From Trichuris trichiura (lineage: Eukaryota > Nematoda > Enoplea > Trichinellida > Trichuridae), in NCBI GenBank assembly GCA_037903355.1, contig JBAJFE010000014.1, positions 1,674,001 to 1,738,000 of the forward strand: a stretch of 64,000 nt of DNA, in the 5' to 3' direction. The position numbers and the translations under genes were made by a program. The notes under the pieces are model-generated. The model was not told the origin of the DNA, searched no databases, and was given only the letters and a program-made list of their open reading frames with translations. The stretch's first letter is position 1; every line of letters starts with the position of its first letter. This document shows, piece after piece, positions 48,000-59,530 of this stretch.

Positions 48000-49654
48000 G
48001 ATACGCACTTCAGCAAAGGGCTCAAACTGTACACTGCTGCGCGAGTCAGTTCGTTTTGTGAACACTACAGCTGAGACAAATGCCGATCTTCTTGTCCATT
48101 TTGACTTTTTGAAAATCAGTTTCTCATTTACGGTATTGCATTTGCTTTTTAATAAAAAGTTATTCCGCCCTTTAGGATATGCCCTGCTCGCATTAGAAAA
48201 GAAACTTCATTTTAAGAAAGTTTACATTACTTTCGGCACCAGCCTTATCTGCTTTCAGCGATGTCTGTACGGAGAACGGGGCTCTAAATTTTGTGCTTCG
48301 TTTAAGTCTTGAGCAGCATATTTTTGAAACTTCTTTTCAGTTTTGTTAGGGCACAGAGTTTTCTTAGTAACGATACTCGAAAATGGCTTTTTGCTCCTTG
48401 ATTTCAGCGTAATGAGCGGTCTAACCGAAAGGCAGGTCTATTTTAACCGGCTGATGAAGCTCCACTGCTTGAAATTATTTATTGCTGTTGTCAGTAACAG
48501 TTAATAAAGTAACGAGCAATTAAGCAACGGATCCATCGGCAAGGTAAAGTCAGAAAGCCTCACGCATAAAGGTAATTTCAAGAGAAAAGCGTCTGAGGCT
48601 TCCCAATTGCACTTTCGAATTTTAGGTCTGTTACACAAAATTAGTTACTAGCAGTGGGCTACGAATGATATTAAATAATAAGCGTTCAGGTAGTGAAAAG
48701 GCTGTGTTTCCAAAGAAGTAAATATTCTGCAAGTAAAGAAAGCTATTTCCACAGGGAGACACTAGCGAACTAAAATTAGCAGATCTTATTACAAATTAAG
48801 ATGAGAATGAAAGAGGCCGTAGAGTCTACAAATAAATACAAATAAATTTAATTGTACGTAGAAAACCAAGCGATGCTATCGTAATTTTAAATTCGTTACG
48901 GTTAACTGTTTGCTCATAACGTGCCACAGACTATTGCAAATGGAATCGAGCTTCAATATTAATCCTTCTCGCGATCACTTTGTTCTCCATTATTCGACTA
49001 CGTAATTTTTGCTCAAGCACTTTATTCGATCTGATTCCTTATAAGGAGCTGTTCAACAAACGATAGCTCCTTCGCAAATGTTTTCTCATTGTGCGCTTAG
49101 GTAAGACCAAATAAACAGTGTATTAATAATCTTCTAACTCTGCATAATGGTACTTCTCAGCTTAAAAAATTAGCAAGCAAATACTGCATCATTAGAAGAA
49201 CGCTTTAGGCCACTCCATGGACTATAACACACGATGCCCTGAATTCTAACATGAAAAACAATGAACCAAGAATGCTATTCGCGATACAACGGAAAAATCT
49301 GTTGCATTTATTTTTCATATACTTCATATAGAACATTTCTACGAGTTTCATACATCAGTGGCCCTCTATGAAGACTGGGATTTTTAGTATGACTACCTGC
49401 AAGAGCGTTCGAAAACACATCTCCTTTCCAAATGGACTCGTAAAGCTGATCCTTTACTGGTACGGAAGAAAACAATGTGTCAGGTCTTCCGCAACAAATA
49501 ATCAATTACCAAATAAAAAGAAAAGCATTTTGGAGTTACATTTTACAAAAAAAATGTCGTTAAAAGCATTTCGACATGTCGTTGCCCATGCAATTTCGCT
49601 GAAAGAAACCTGCTTACACGCCCTTTCGTTTTTGCTACTTCGTCATATTCATTC
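48000..49654. other. No gene recognised
   Basis: Scattered frames up to about 105 codons (47998-48312, 49368-49688) without family resemblance or splice support. Confidence 0.35.
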
Positions 49655-49803
49655 GGACGAACACCGCTTTATGCTAGTAGATTTATAAGATATTAATTAT
49701 GCAACGCGCAATGGTTTTATAGCCTCCGTACCAATGGTAGCTACATCTATGCTCGTAGGACAACTAAAAATGATTTTCTTATTGCTTTTGACAAGAATAC
49801 ACC
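49655..49803 (+). repeat. Source copy of the segment found inside element P3
   Basis: 149 bp starting GGACGAACACCGCTTTATG and ending GAATACACC are repeated at 50850-50998 with about half a dozen substitutions. Here the segment is flanked by ordinary sequence, so this is taken as the donor. Confidence 0.8.
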
Positions 49804-50076
49804 TTGAGGCCTACTCACGGATAATGTTAAAGGGCCTTAATTTTGATCTTTGGTATATTCTATCGAATGAAGTCCGCTTGGTATACTTCGTTACTAATAA
49901 AGTAGGGAGTCACTAATCCGGTATCTTTGCGGACTGCCTCGTCTTGCTTTCGAGGTACTCTACGAAGTAATACAAGTTGTTTCATGAAGGAAGCAGATAC
50001 TATAGATGAAAACAAAATGAAGCCATAATGAAGTGAAGTAGAAGTTAAGATCACAGGTAGTACAGTTTTGTTTTTT

Positions 50077-50428
50077 GAAAACTGGATGTTTTGTAACAGG
50101 TTGAATTTTCATGGTTGTAAGGTCTTCTACGGCTTTTCCCGTTTTTCGTTGTGCTGTTATCTGTAATTAAACTAAACAACTGCTCTACCAACGGATGGAT
50201 GAGCCGTTATTAAGAAAAGTACAGATATCAACGCACTCAACTTTTTATTGTTCAAAGCTTTCGGAACGCTCTAGTTCCGAAAGCTTTGAACAATAAAAAG
50301 TTGAGTGCGTTGATATCTGCACTTTTCTTAATAACGGCTCATCCATCCGTTGGTAGAGCAGTTGTTTAGTTTAATTACAGATAACAGCACAACGAAAAAC
50401 GGGAAAAGCCGTAGAAGACCTTACAACC
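50077..50428. mobile_element. Foldback repeat P2, near-perfect palindrome with TSD
   Basis: Arms 50113-50267 and 50274-50428 are near-perfect inverted copies (155 bp) around a six-base centre GCTCTA. Outside the left arm a 36-bp tail (50077-50112) matches the family 3' end in reverse. The whole is flanked by CAGTTTTGTTTTTT (50063-50076 and about 50428-50441), a 14-bp direct repeat. At the centre each arm has GGAAC/GTTCC and the GAAAGC side, but the CTGACGA block is missing. Confidence 0.85.
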
Positions 50429-50849
50429 AGTTTTGTTTTTTAGGCTAAGTGTAATTACTCTGCGCCTGGTTTGGTATATCACCTTCGTCCGTAGCGCGCT
50501 GTCGCCTATCAGCCAGTTGCTCACTGAAGACTGTCTGAATAGCTAGCATTCCAGACTAGCGGCAGCCTACTGCATGCAAATGTTAATCTGCATGAATCAC
50601 TTAGTAAACCACGAAAGCTCAACGATATGCTGTTAGTCTTTTAGACACTTTTAAAACTTGGTTGTAAGGTCTTCTACGGCTTTTCCCCTTTTTTCGTTGT
50701 GCTGTTATTTGTAATTAAACTAAAACAACTGCTCTGCCAACGGATGGATGAGCCGTTATTAAGAAAAAGTACAGATATCAACGCACTCAACTTTTTTAAT
50801 GTTCAAAGCTTTCGGAACGCTCTAGTTCCGTCGTCAGTGAGGTGGTGGA

Positions 50850-50998
50850 GGACGAACACCGCTTTATGCTAGTAGATTTATAAGATATTAATTATGCAAC
50901 GCGCAATGGTTTTATGGCCTCTGTACCAATGGTAGCTACATCTATGCTCGTAGGACAACTAAAAATGATTTCCATATTGCTTTTGACAAGGATACACC
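50850..50998 (+). repeat. Captured host segment in the loop of P3
   Basis: Copy of 49655-49803, about 1.2 kb away and in the same orientation, with scattered substitutions (for example TATAGCCTCCG became TATGGCCTCTG). It is followed by three CCTCACTGA-like short repeats up to the right arm. Confidence 0.85.
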
Positions 50999-51030
50999 CT
51001 CACTGACCCTCACTGAGCCTCCACCACCTC

Positions 51031-51062
51031 ACTGACGACGGAACTAGAGCGTTCCGAAAGCT
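51031..51062 (+). ncRNA. CTGACGA/GAAA stem-loop, copy D
   Basis: ACTGACGAC, then GGAAC - TAGAGC - GTTCC, then GAAAGCTTTG. A five-pair stem. It lies at the inner edge of the right arm of P3 and is mirrored in the left arm. Confidence 0.6.
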
Positions 51063-51268
51063 TTGAACACTAAAAGTTGAGTGCGTTGATATCTGTACTT
51101 TTTCTTAATAACGGCTCATCCATCCGTTGGCAGAGCAGTTGTTTTAGTTTAATTACAGATAACAGCACAACGAAAAAACGGGAAAAGCCGTAGAAGACCT
51201 TACAACCATGAAAATTCAACCCGTTACAAAACACCCAGTTTTCAAGAACTTTTGAAACTTAAAATAAT

Positions 51269-54200
51269 AAAGAAAAAATAAACCCCTAGACGTCTGACGT
51301 GAGTACTTCAAGCTTGCTTCACTAGAACTCTTCAGGTTTGTTAAGATGGCTTGCGCTTGTTCTAGCCTAAAGTGACACTTATAGCATAGAGTGTATTAAC
51401 AGAAACATTGTAAGTAATAAGATAATCTTGCTGGAGCTATTAAGGTAAATATTCCGTTAGTATGTTCAAATGAGGTGACTGGGTCGAATCCCAAATAGCC
51501 CTGCTCAAGGACATATTAACATTTGAGTGTCCATACCTGACTGGCTACTGATAGTACATCATTCTATCTAAACAGCAATTTTACATGTTCTTCTATAATC
51601 CATTAGAACGATTGCAACATTTCGGTTGGCGGAGAACAAATTACGATGAAATGGCCAATATCAAAACGCCTGTCTGATCGCCCAAACGTGGGAAACTTAC
51701 CAAAGCTTTTCTGATTAATACTTATTGTAAGGCTTCATTTGCATTACAGGCTGATCGTCGTAACTTCTTTCAGGGAACTTAATGTCTATAATGCTGAAAA
51801 CGTTTTGCTTGCAAAGCAACCGAGAGGACTGTGGGCGCTTGCTGGGCTTTTTTGTCGCTGCATTCCGCTGATCGCTGTTGCCATCATGGCTTTCTTTTAT
51901 CCGTCGAGGAAACTGTTTTTTTCCAACAGTGTTTTACTGAATCTTTATTAATTTTGTTCACTTTTACCAACGCTATTCAAACGTTTTTCCCCTTCCGTAT
52001 TTTGACTTTCATATTTAGAGAATTCATGAAATGCTACGCTGCTACGTGGAAGAAGAAAAGCGATAATTCCTATTATCATTATCATAGCAGGCTATGTAGT
52101 CTGCAGAAAGGAGCCATAAACAAAACTTTCTTCGTCAGGATGCATAAACTAAATGTCGGACAACAGAAGATTGCTCTCCTCAACTGCAGCGCTCAAATGG
52201 CTTATTTCCATAAACTGATCTTTGTCTTACCTTCTGTTATAACACTAACAATGTGCGGTTCAGCACAAGAAAAATGTCTTATTTAATAATCCAAAATTGC
52301 AGTGTTTAATTAACACTGCAGGTATCCACAAATGGCAGAAACATTGTTAACATATAGACTGATGCATAATCATAGCGAATAAACTAGCAGCGGGGTTTAT
52401 GCTGGCAGGACCGGAACGATCCTGTCCAGAACACGTTCGTTTTTGGATCCTCCGCAATGTTTTACTGATCAACAATTTCTGAGGCACCTATCAGTCAACA
52501 AGTTTTTGCCTTAGTTATAGAACTGAAAACATTCAATGGAAAGACTGTCAATGAAGAATAAAAAGGTAAAGAACAGTTAAACTCACATGAGAATACGTAA
52601 CTATGGCTACTGCTAATACCAAGACAACCTCAGCTTCAAGTTTCAAGAATGGGAGTGGAAAGTGCATTTTAAGGAGCACACAAATTAGTGATTTCATTTA
52701 AAGCAGCTGACTGTTGGAGTTATCTCCTGATCTAAACAAAGATTTTGTTGACAAGAAGGGTCCAGTGTCTTGTGTCATAACTTGTTAAAAAGCTCAGCAC
52801 ATTTCGGAGTATGAAATCTATTTAAGAAGTACGAGTTTTAGGTAATATCCTTAGGGTAGACAAACATCCGCTGAGACTGCGGACCCACTTCTGTTCTTTT
52901 GCCAGCATTTCTTTTACGCAGACAAGAAGATACTGCGAATAGTACAGATTTAATTTTGTGTAGCCACTAAAAGCACTCTGAATAGAATAACTCTATTTTA
53001 GCTATCATTATAATTTGATTTGGGCTTTGCACAAGAGCTCACCGAAACGGTTGCATAGGTTGATGCTGCAAGCTCTTTAAGTTCTTTTAGTAAAAATTTC
53101 TCATTAATTTGCTCTACTAATTTTTCCTATATGAAAGTAGGCTTAATGAAATGCGTGAGGGAGAATCAAGTCATTTTACCATCTGCCGTTATTTCTAAGG
53201 CGAACAATTAAATTCATAGAAAAGTAACGCAACTACTGATGTTTATTTTGAGTTAGCTTTTCTGATCGTCTATCCAAGCTAAAAAATGGGATCGTAGTTC
53301 ATGTTATCAAAACTTTTGCGAGGCAGTAATATCCAGTACAAAGAAAGCTTCTCTGTCGCTTGGTTCAATGGAGTCTTTATTAGGTCAGATGACATGCTGC
53401 AAGTTTTCGACGGTATAACATCTCATTGATTATTACAAATTTCACTACACCTAGCACATTTGTCAAAATTGGTCGCTTCAAGTAGAAATCAGCTGCCACA
53501 GTTATATTCGAACGATGGAAACGCTACTCACCGACAATTGATGTAACCAGTTGACATGGTGAAGTGAAGAAGAATGACCATAGGTAGCAGCCAATATGGA
53601 ACACCCATTCTGAGTACACCCCACTTTGACGGCTGCTTCTTGTATGTCTAAGTGAAACAGTGTTTGAATAGTAGCAATAGCGGACCAGCAGCCACGGAGG
53701 AATACTCGCGTTGCTTCTAAACTAATTTCACTTTAGGGCCTTTGACTGATCACGGTAGCAGTAATGAATCACTGCTCTGAAGGTCCATTAGCGATACAAT
53801 GGATGAACGTGGGTGTATTAGTTAGACTCTGAAAGCTATTTTCTGTGGATTAATGCAGAATTATGGCGACACCTTTTAAAAAGGTGTAAACCATTGAAAA
53901 ATGTAGTGCCTGAGCGGAGAATCTCTGAGTGATTGAATGCACTTGTTCAGCGTTTTTCTGCAAACCGTATGGTGCTATATGAAACTGCTAATGAAGTAAG
54001 GTTGTTGGTATAAGAAGTTATAGAATGTGTTAACAGTTCCAAACTGAAGCTATTCCCAAAAACATTGCTGCAGTACTATCAGATGGTTCAACCCAACGAT
54101 GATTAAGTCATCTGCCTTATGGATTTCAATGTACTTCAATGCTGAAAATTTATTCGTGACTTTAATACCGTTTGCATAAATCCAGTTTCGAAAATGAATG

Positions 54201-57200
54201 CTGAATAAGATCACATCAGCTCAGCTAAATTCTTTAATTGTTTAGGTTTTCCTGTGTACTTGCTTTGGCAAACGGTGACCGTGTTCAATAAGAGCTGGTG
54301 TTGAGAACTTGTAATTTCCTAGGAAAATGTGGCTCGTTTATGCTTCTGTTACAGTTCTAAATAGCTAAATTTAATTTTACAAAATAATCATAGAATGCTT
54401 AAGCATTAGTAATAGCCAGGTTTGTGGCGAAAATAAGAACAAATAATGCGAGGAGCAAACCACAAAAGAAGCTTAAATGCCTTTAGGCTACTCTAAAACG
54501 CTGAAAAAGCACACCAAACTACAACTCACCGTGATGCAGTGCTAATGAATAGACTCACCTTTCTTTGCTATGAGAAGTCCTATTCAAAGTTGAAATGGTC
54601 AATGGAGCCCTTTTATGTAAAAGAGCAACTGATTTTTGATCGTAGTGACGTAAGTTAACATGGCAATTCATTTTGCACTGACATAAATGGTATCATCGCA
54701 GAAGAACTATGGGGAAGAAAGAGGCTCAAATCTGTACTTAGCGGGTCACCCTTGAGCATTGTCATATGCCTATAAATGAAAGAGTTTTTTCTCCTTTCTC
54801 ACTGTGTTAGGGGTACAATTGACGTCATTTCATAAGCAAACGACTATTGCTTAATTGAAAGGAACTGTTCAATGGCACTTCACTCTACCTACGGTTGATT
54901 CAGGTCGTCTTTTTGAATGAGATAATGATCACTATATCATACAAGTGCTCATGTGGCAAAAATGTTCACCAACTGTTAGCAGCACCGAATCCTAACTGTC
55001 AGCTATTACAGCCCTTGTCTGCATATCAAGTAGTAGATATATCTGCAATGGCCCGCAAAAAACCTGCTGAGATGGCACTCTTTACAAAATATAATGAAAG
55101 GAAGAGCAGACTTCACAGAATAGGTTAAATCAATTACAGAAACTACAGAACACGCAGTTAGAAAGAGATCAGTTCAGAAAACTGTTCAGCTCGTGATTAC
55201 AAGAATTTGGGTAGTAAATGAGAAAAACCAAGCGTACAGACGTGCCCTTAAATGAATACTATGCATTTTTAAAACTGTCAACAATCGATTAAGAGTGCCT
55301 TAAAAGGACCGTTTATTTTGTTTTTTTAGTAGGTTACAACAATTCAGTCGTTCATAATGTTAAAAAAAAATAGGAACACATTCTGCAGTAATTCGGTTGA
55401 TCAACGACTGAATAACGTCCACCCCCAATGCCCACCTAATCTGTGTGTTAAGCCTAGTAAGTAGTGATCTAACGAGTGGCAACAGTTAGAAAAATTATTT
55501 TGCTATATACGTAATAGTTTTGATTACCGGAGCACTTTCCGGTCAGCTAGTGAAATATAGTGCTTACTCTGCAGCTGTGAAAGGAGATGGTATGTCAGGG
55601 CCCTCAGCGAACAAAAGGACTTATGTCTATTGTCCGCTCACGTTATCATATGAATAAAAATCATAGACAGTTTCTCTTTCATTTTATTTTTGTGCCTAAT
55701 AGAATGGTTTGACAAGTGAAGTAGCAAACTGGCTTGCAGTTTCCACTAGCAAGTAGATGTTATAGCATGTTTGATTTGGTAATGCGTTTCGGAGGCAACA
55801 GTCATGCTTAAAGGCATATTTTGAACTTCGAAGATTTGCTTCACATAATGGATAGTGACATTATTGTTACAGCTTACATCAAACCTACGCCTAATAGTAG
55901 AGATAGTTATGAGAATAGCAGCAAAAGTTTAAAGTGACAGGCCACTAGGAATGACGGACTGAAGTTCAGAGTTGTATAAGTCGAACTGCCATGCTTTTTT
56001 CAGCGGAGGTGACTTCTGATTACGTCACTCTTCGTGGATATTTGTGTAGTCAGTTCTAAACGTATAGCACATGAGCTTATTAATAGAATAAAACAGATTG
56101 ATCCTATCTCCGGTATTCCTTCGTGAATATTTTATAATCCGTATAATTGTAAAGAGAAGAAATTAGCTCCCCACCTATACTACAAGCTCATATAGATTGA
56201 AGAAAGGGTGAGGCAGTATTTAATGCAACTGCAACTTCCATGGGAAATTAATCTTATTTCTTCCTTTGAGTGCTACAGCCGAACAACTATTAACATTTAT
56301 GATTCATTTATCTACCTCTGATTTATGGAATCATTTGATACCTATAAACCTGCTGCAGCGACTTCCAATTAATGCTTATCTGAGATGCGCAGGCCACGAG
56401 AAACATCGCGTACTGGGAATACCAGCGAAATGAAAGAATATCGTCACTGTTTTTCAGCGAGCAATTGCTGATCAAAACGGAAACAATCATTTAGTTCAAT
56501 ACTGTGCATTCACAAAGATAGAAAACTACTGCGCTGTCCAGCTCCGTTATTTCTTACTGGCATGCTTGTCAGTAGTTGAAGTCACCGTGAAAATTTGCAT
56601 CTAAGCGAGCGGGTCATTTCTGCTGCCTCCATAATCCCTCATCAAATTGAATATGTATGCTACTCTCCTAAGTGTCTGACTTGGTGACCTGAAAATGCAT
56701 CAACACCCAACACGTGAAGCAATAATTCACGTTAATGCTGGCTTTGTCTCCAGTAAAACATAATAATAAGATGTGTTACGTAATCATGTATACATTCATT
56801 ACTGATTTGAAGTTACCTATGAAAGGTAGAAAGATGGAATAGACAGAGGCTGAAATGGTTTGCCAAACCTTTTCAACATTTGTACACCTTGTCATATTGT
56901 TTAGCTAATTATTCTTCCCCCAGAAAAATGTAGAGAGGAAAGGAAAGATGACTAAATAAGTCTAAACTTCGCTTCCTAAAAGAATTCTACTTTAATAACA
57001 ACATTGTCACCTAATCATTAGAATTAATACGTGCTTCAAGGAACATTATTAATTGTAAATATCTCAACCATAGTGTTGATGTCAGACAAATTAACCTTTT
57101 ACTGAAAATGTTAAGCATCTAGTCTTTCCATCCTGTTTTCCTTCGTGAATATTATGCCTAACATAAAATGATAAGACGTGTAACTGTGTTAAAGATCTGC

Positions 57201-57755
57201 AGACGGGTTTTCTTGAGTCTTACACCTTCAGGTACAAGAGCACAAAGTGAATGTTGTGTTGATATGATGCTATGTGAAACTTGGTGAACAGTATAACAAC
57301 AATTTCTGAAGTTCACTATCTTCAACTCATCAACAGCCGGTGAAATTGCTTCAGAAGCGACTCAGCTATGCCGTTCCAAAGGTAACTTAATATTTTGAAC
57401 AGTTTCAATAGGATAATACCAGGAATGGCAAGAAGCAGCTGCGCACGGTTAATCCGTTCACAAGCAAGAGAAATTATATTGGACGTATTCAAAGATTGGC
57501 TTGGTAACTAAAAGATCGCACACGTTGACATTCTTGCAAAAGAAGAGTTCAGTCACCTCAGTGCCTTAGCAGAAAACGACTTTCAATTAGCACTAATCAA
57601 GAAAGATAGCTTCACGGGCAAATCACTTAATGTGCAGCTTTCAGTAGTCGAAGGCTAGGAATCATAGTTCCTCATGCGTTATGAACTTGTTGGTTCAATG
57701 CACCCTAATTAAAATTGTCTGATTGTTGCTCCATGACATCTCGTGAAATCTGTCC
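51269..57755. other. Gene-poor AT-rich block
   Basis: About 6.5 kb without a recognised gene. The longest frames are 51739-51951 (one hydrophobic stretch, AGLFCRCIPLIAVAIMAFF), the overlapping 51831-52286 frame and 54895-55128. None shows a family signature. No clear large repeat seen. Confidence 0.4.
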
Positions 57756-59530
57756 TCACATTGTGGCACATGTATTAGTAATAAAATAAGGTTTTATTAG
57801 TTGGGAATCTTCACAACTTTGTTGCACTTCGTCTTCCACGACAGAACCATTGACTTCAAGCACAACACCGATGGCCAACGAGCTAACATTTACCCAGACT
57901 CTAGCTTCATCACCTGAGACGCCCCATCTGCCTCGCACTAAGTCCGTTGCACTTCTCCTGGCGGCAACGTCCTTGAGGATCACTTTCAGTTCATCATCAT
58001 CGTCAACCGTCTCATCCCAGCTAACCGTGACGTCGTTGACCTTCCTTTTCATGAAAGCTGCCGCTTTTCTTAGCCAGCCACAGACGAGGAAGTGGGCAAC
58101 CAGCCTACCACAATAGGAGAATACTGATCGACGACTCAGTCGATATGGCAGCCCGCCGGCCACGTTGTCTCTGTTCCACACTAGTTGTCCGCGCTTCCCC
58201 CAGCTTCTTAGCCCAAAACTCAGGTACTGTCAGTGGCCTGCTCATGGGATTTGCAGGACAATCCGTAATGCGCAAAGTGTTGCTTCATGCGGCTGGTCGG
58301 TACGACATCTTCGTTCGCCGGAATATCATCGACAACCCGGTTAAGTGCTCAGTGTTATCGCAAGCAGGTGTTGCTCTTTCCATCTCTGAGTCTTGGTAAA
58401 GCACACAATCCAGCACAGCCTTCATTATCAATGGGGCCACGTTCAGACCGAAACCTAAGCGAGTAAGGCAGTACCTACGCTTTCTGAACATTACGGTTTG
58501 ATATGGCCACAAGGACTCGTCGACTCGGATCTTTAAGTATACTTTCTCTAGGTCGCATATGGATAAGTTCCTACCCAGCCGCCGAGTTTGTGATCGCACA
58601 CGTCAGAGTCCGCCGTGAACGTCACAGCATGGCCGTTTAACCCTCTAAAATCTACTACGGGTCAGACTTTCCCCTAGCTGCGCTGGATGACCGCTATAAG
58701 AGGAATCAGCCCCTTGGCGACTCCAAATTTACTTTCGTCATATGGTACTAGCCAGCCGTTCTCGATCCATTTATCTAATCCTTTTTCATGCGGGTCCCTG
58801 GCTCCATTAGCCAGCTTATACTCTTGAGTTCAGTTCCCGTAACGCTATATAGACGAATTCAGGACCATTCTGGGGTGAACGACTCGTTGGTCGGTAACCG
58901 GAAGCAGGATCACGCACCATTGAAGAAGTGACCTCACCAGCTAAACGCAGCCTCGATAGGGTCACATCTTTGGCTCTATAGAGAGGACAACCTCGACGCC
59001 AGGCAGTGTGAAGCATCATTCCGCCGCGCTCTGAGGGGCCCGGATCACTGGCCAGCATTGCCACACATTCATGCCCAGTTTGAAGTCGAACCAGAGAAGC
59101 TCTGTTTCCGCCAGAGTCGCTTTCACCTCGACCGGATTTCGACCAGCTAGCGGTAGACGGACGAAGCCAGTGCCTTCGCAGCGGAACTCCTTGCCATCCA
59201 TTTTGGTTAGGTTAATGCGTGCTCTTCTCCATCCCTCACGACATGAAGCGTGAGCGACGCATTTCGAGCAGCCCGTATCCACCAAAACGTCACGTTGCGC
59301 ACCTTCTACTCTCATCCGAACTGTTGGCAGCGCCTCACTCAGTGACTGCGGGGTAAGGAGGCTGACGCTGATTCCTCCACCCAATCCAGGTTTCCCTAGC
59401 GACGGGAAGTAAGTGAGTTGACCTTCTGGAACCGCTATTCCGCGCAGGATGCCGCAAGTCCTGTCCGTCATTTCTTTTACTGACTCTGTAATTCTGTCGG
59501 CGAGCTTCTCGCGACGGAGTTCTTGACAGT
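57756..59530 (-). pseudogene. Broken Ty3-like retrotransposon pol (protease, RT, RNase H-like)
   Basis: On the minus strand in pol order: a retropepsin domain (59471-59016) with DVLVDTGCSKC, active Asp codon at 59277-59279; a degraded linker (59064-58816); reverse transcriptase (58599-58285) with SICDLEKVYLKIRVDESLWP and YCLTRLGFGLNVAP; then the tether/RNase H-like region (58181-57756) with LSRRSVFSYCGRLVAHF, GRWGVSGDEARVWVNVSS and GVVLEVNG. The YxDD counterpart (VVDD, about 58325-58336) falls in a different frame from the preceding RT, so there are frameshifts. No integrase, gag zinc knuckle or LTR was found next to it; the open frame upstream (KLADRITESVKEM) extends to about 59530. It is dead. 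Confidence 0.85.

Larger units (their letters stand above)
50660..51250. mobile_element. Foldback repeat P3 carrying a host segment between its arms
   Basis: The left arm begins GGTTGTAAGG (50660) and the right arm ends CTTACAACC (about 51207), continuing to CCCAGTTTTCAAGA (51250). Arms extend inward to GAGGTGGTGGAGG (to 50851) and CCTCCACCACCTC (51018-51030), about 190 bp each. Both arms hold the CTGACGA-C-GGAAC..GTTCC-GAAA stem-loop (51031-51062 plus; 50839-50808 minus). Candidate target duplications are ACTTTTAAAACTT (50648-50660) and ACTTTTGAAACTT (about 51251-51263). Confidence 0.85.

Noticed and set aside
51481..51500. GGGTCGAATCCC as a tRNA B box
   Set aside because: The flanking bases do not form a T stem, and no acceptor stem or A box lies at the right distance.
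51739..52286. Overlapping frames of 70 and 151 codons with hydrophobic runs
   Set aside because: They lie in two frames over the same AT-rich DNA, with no homology or splice signals; probably chance.
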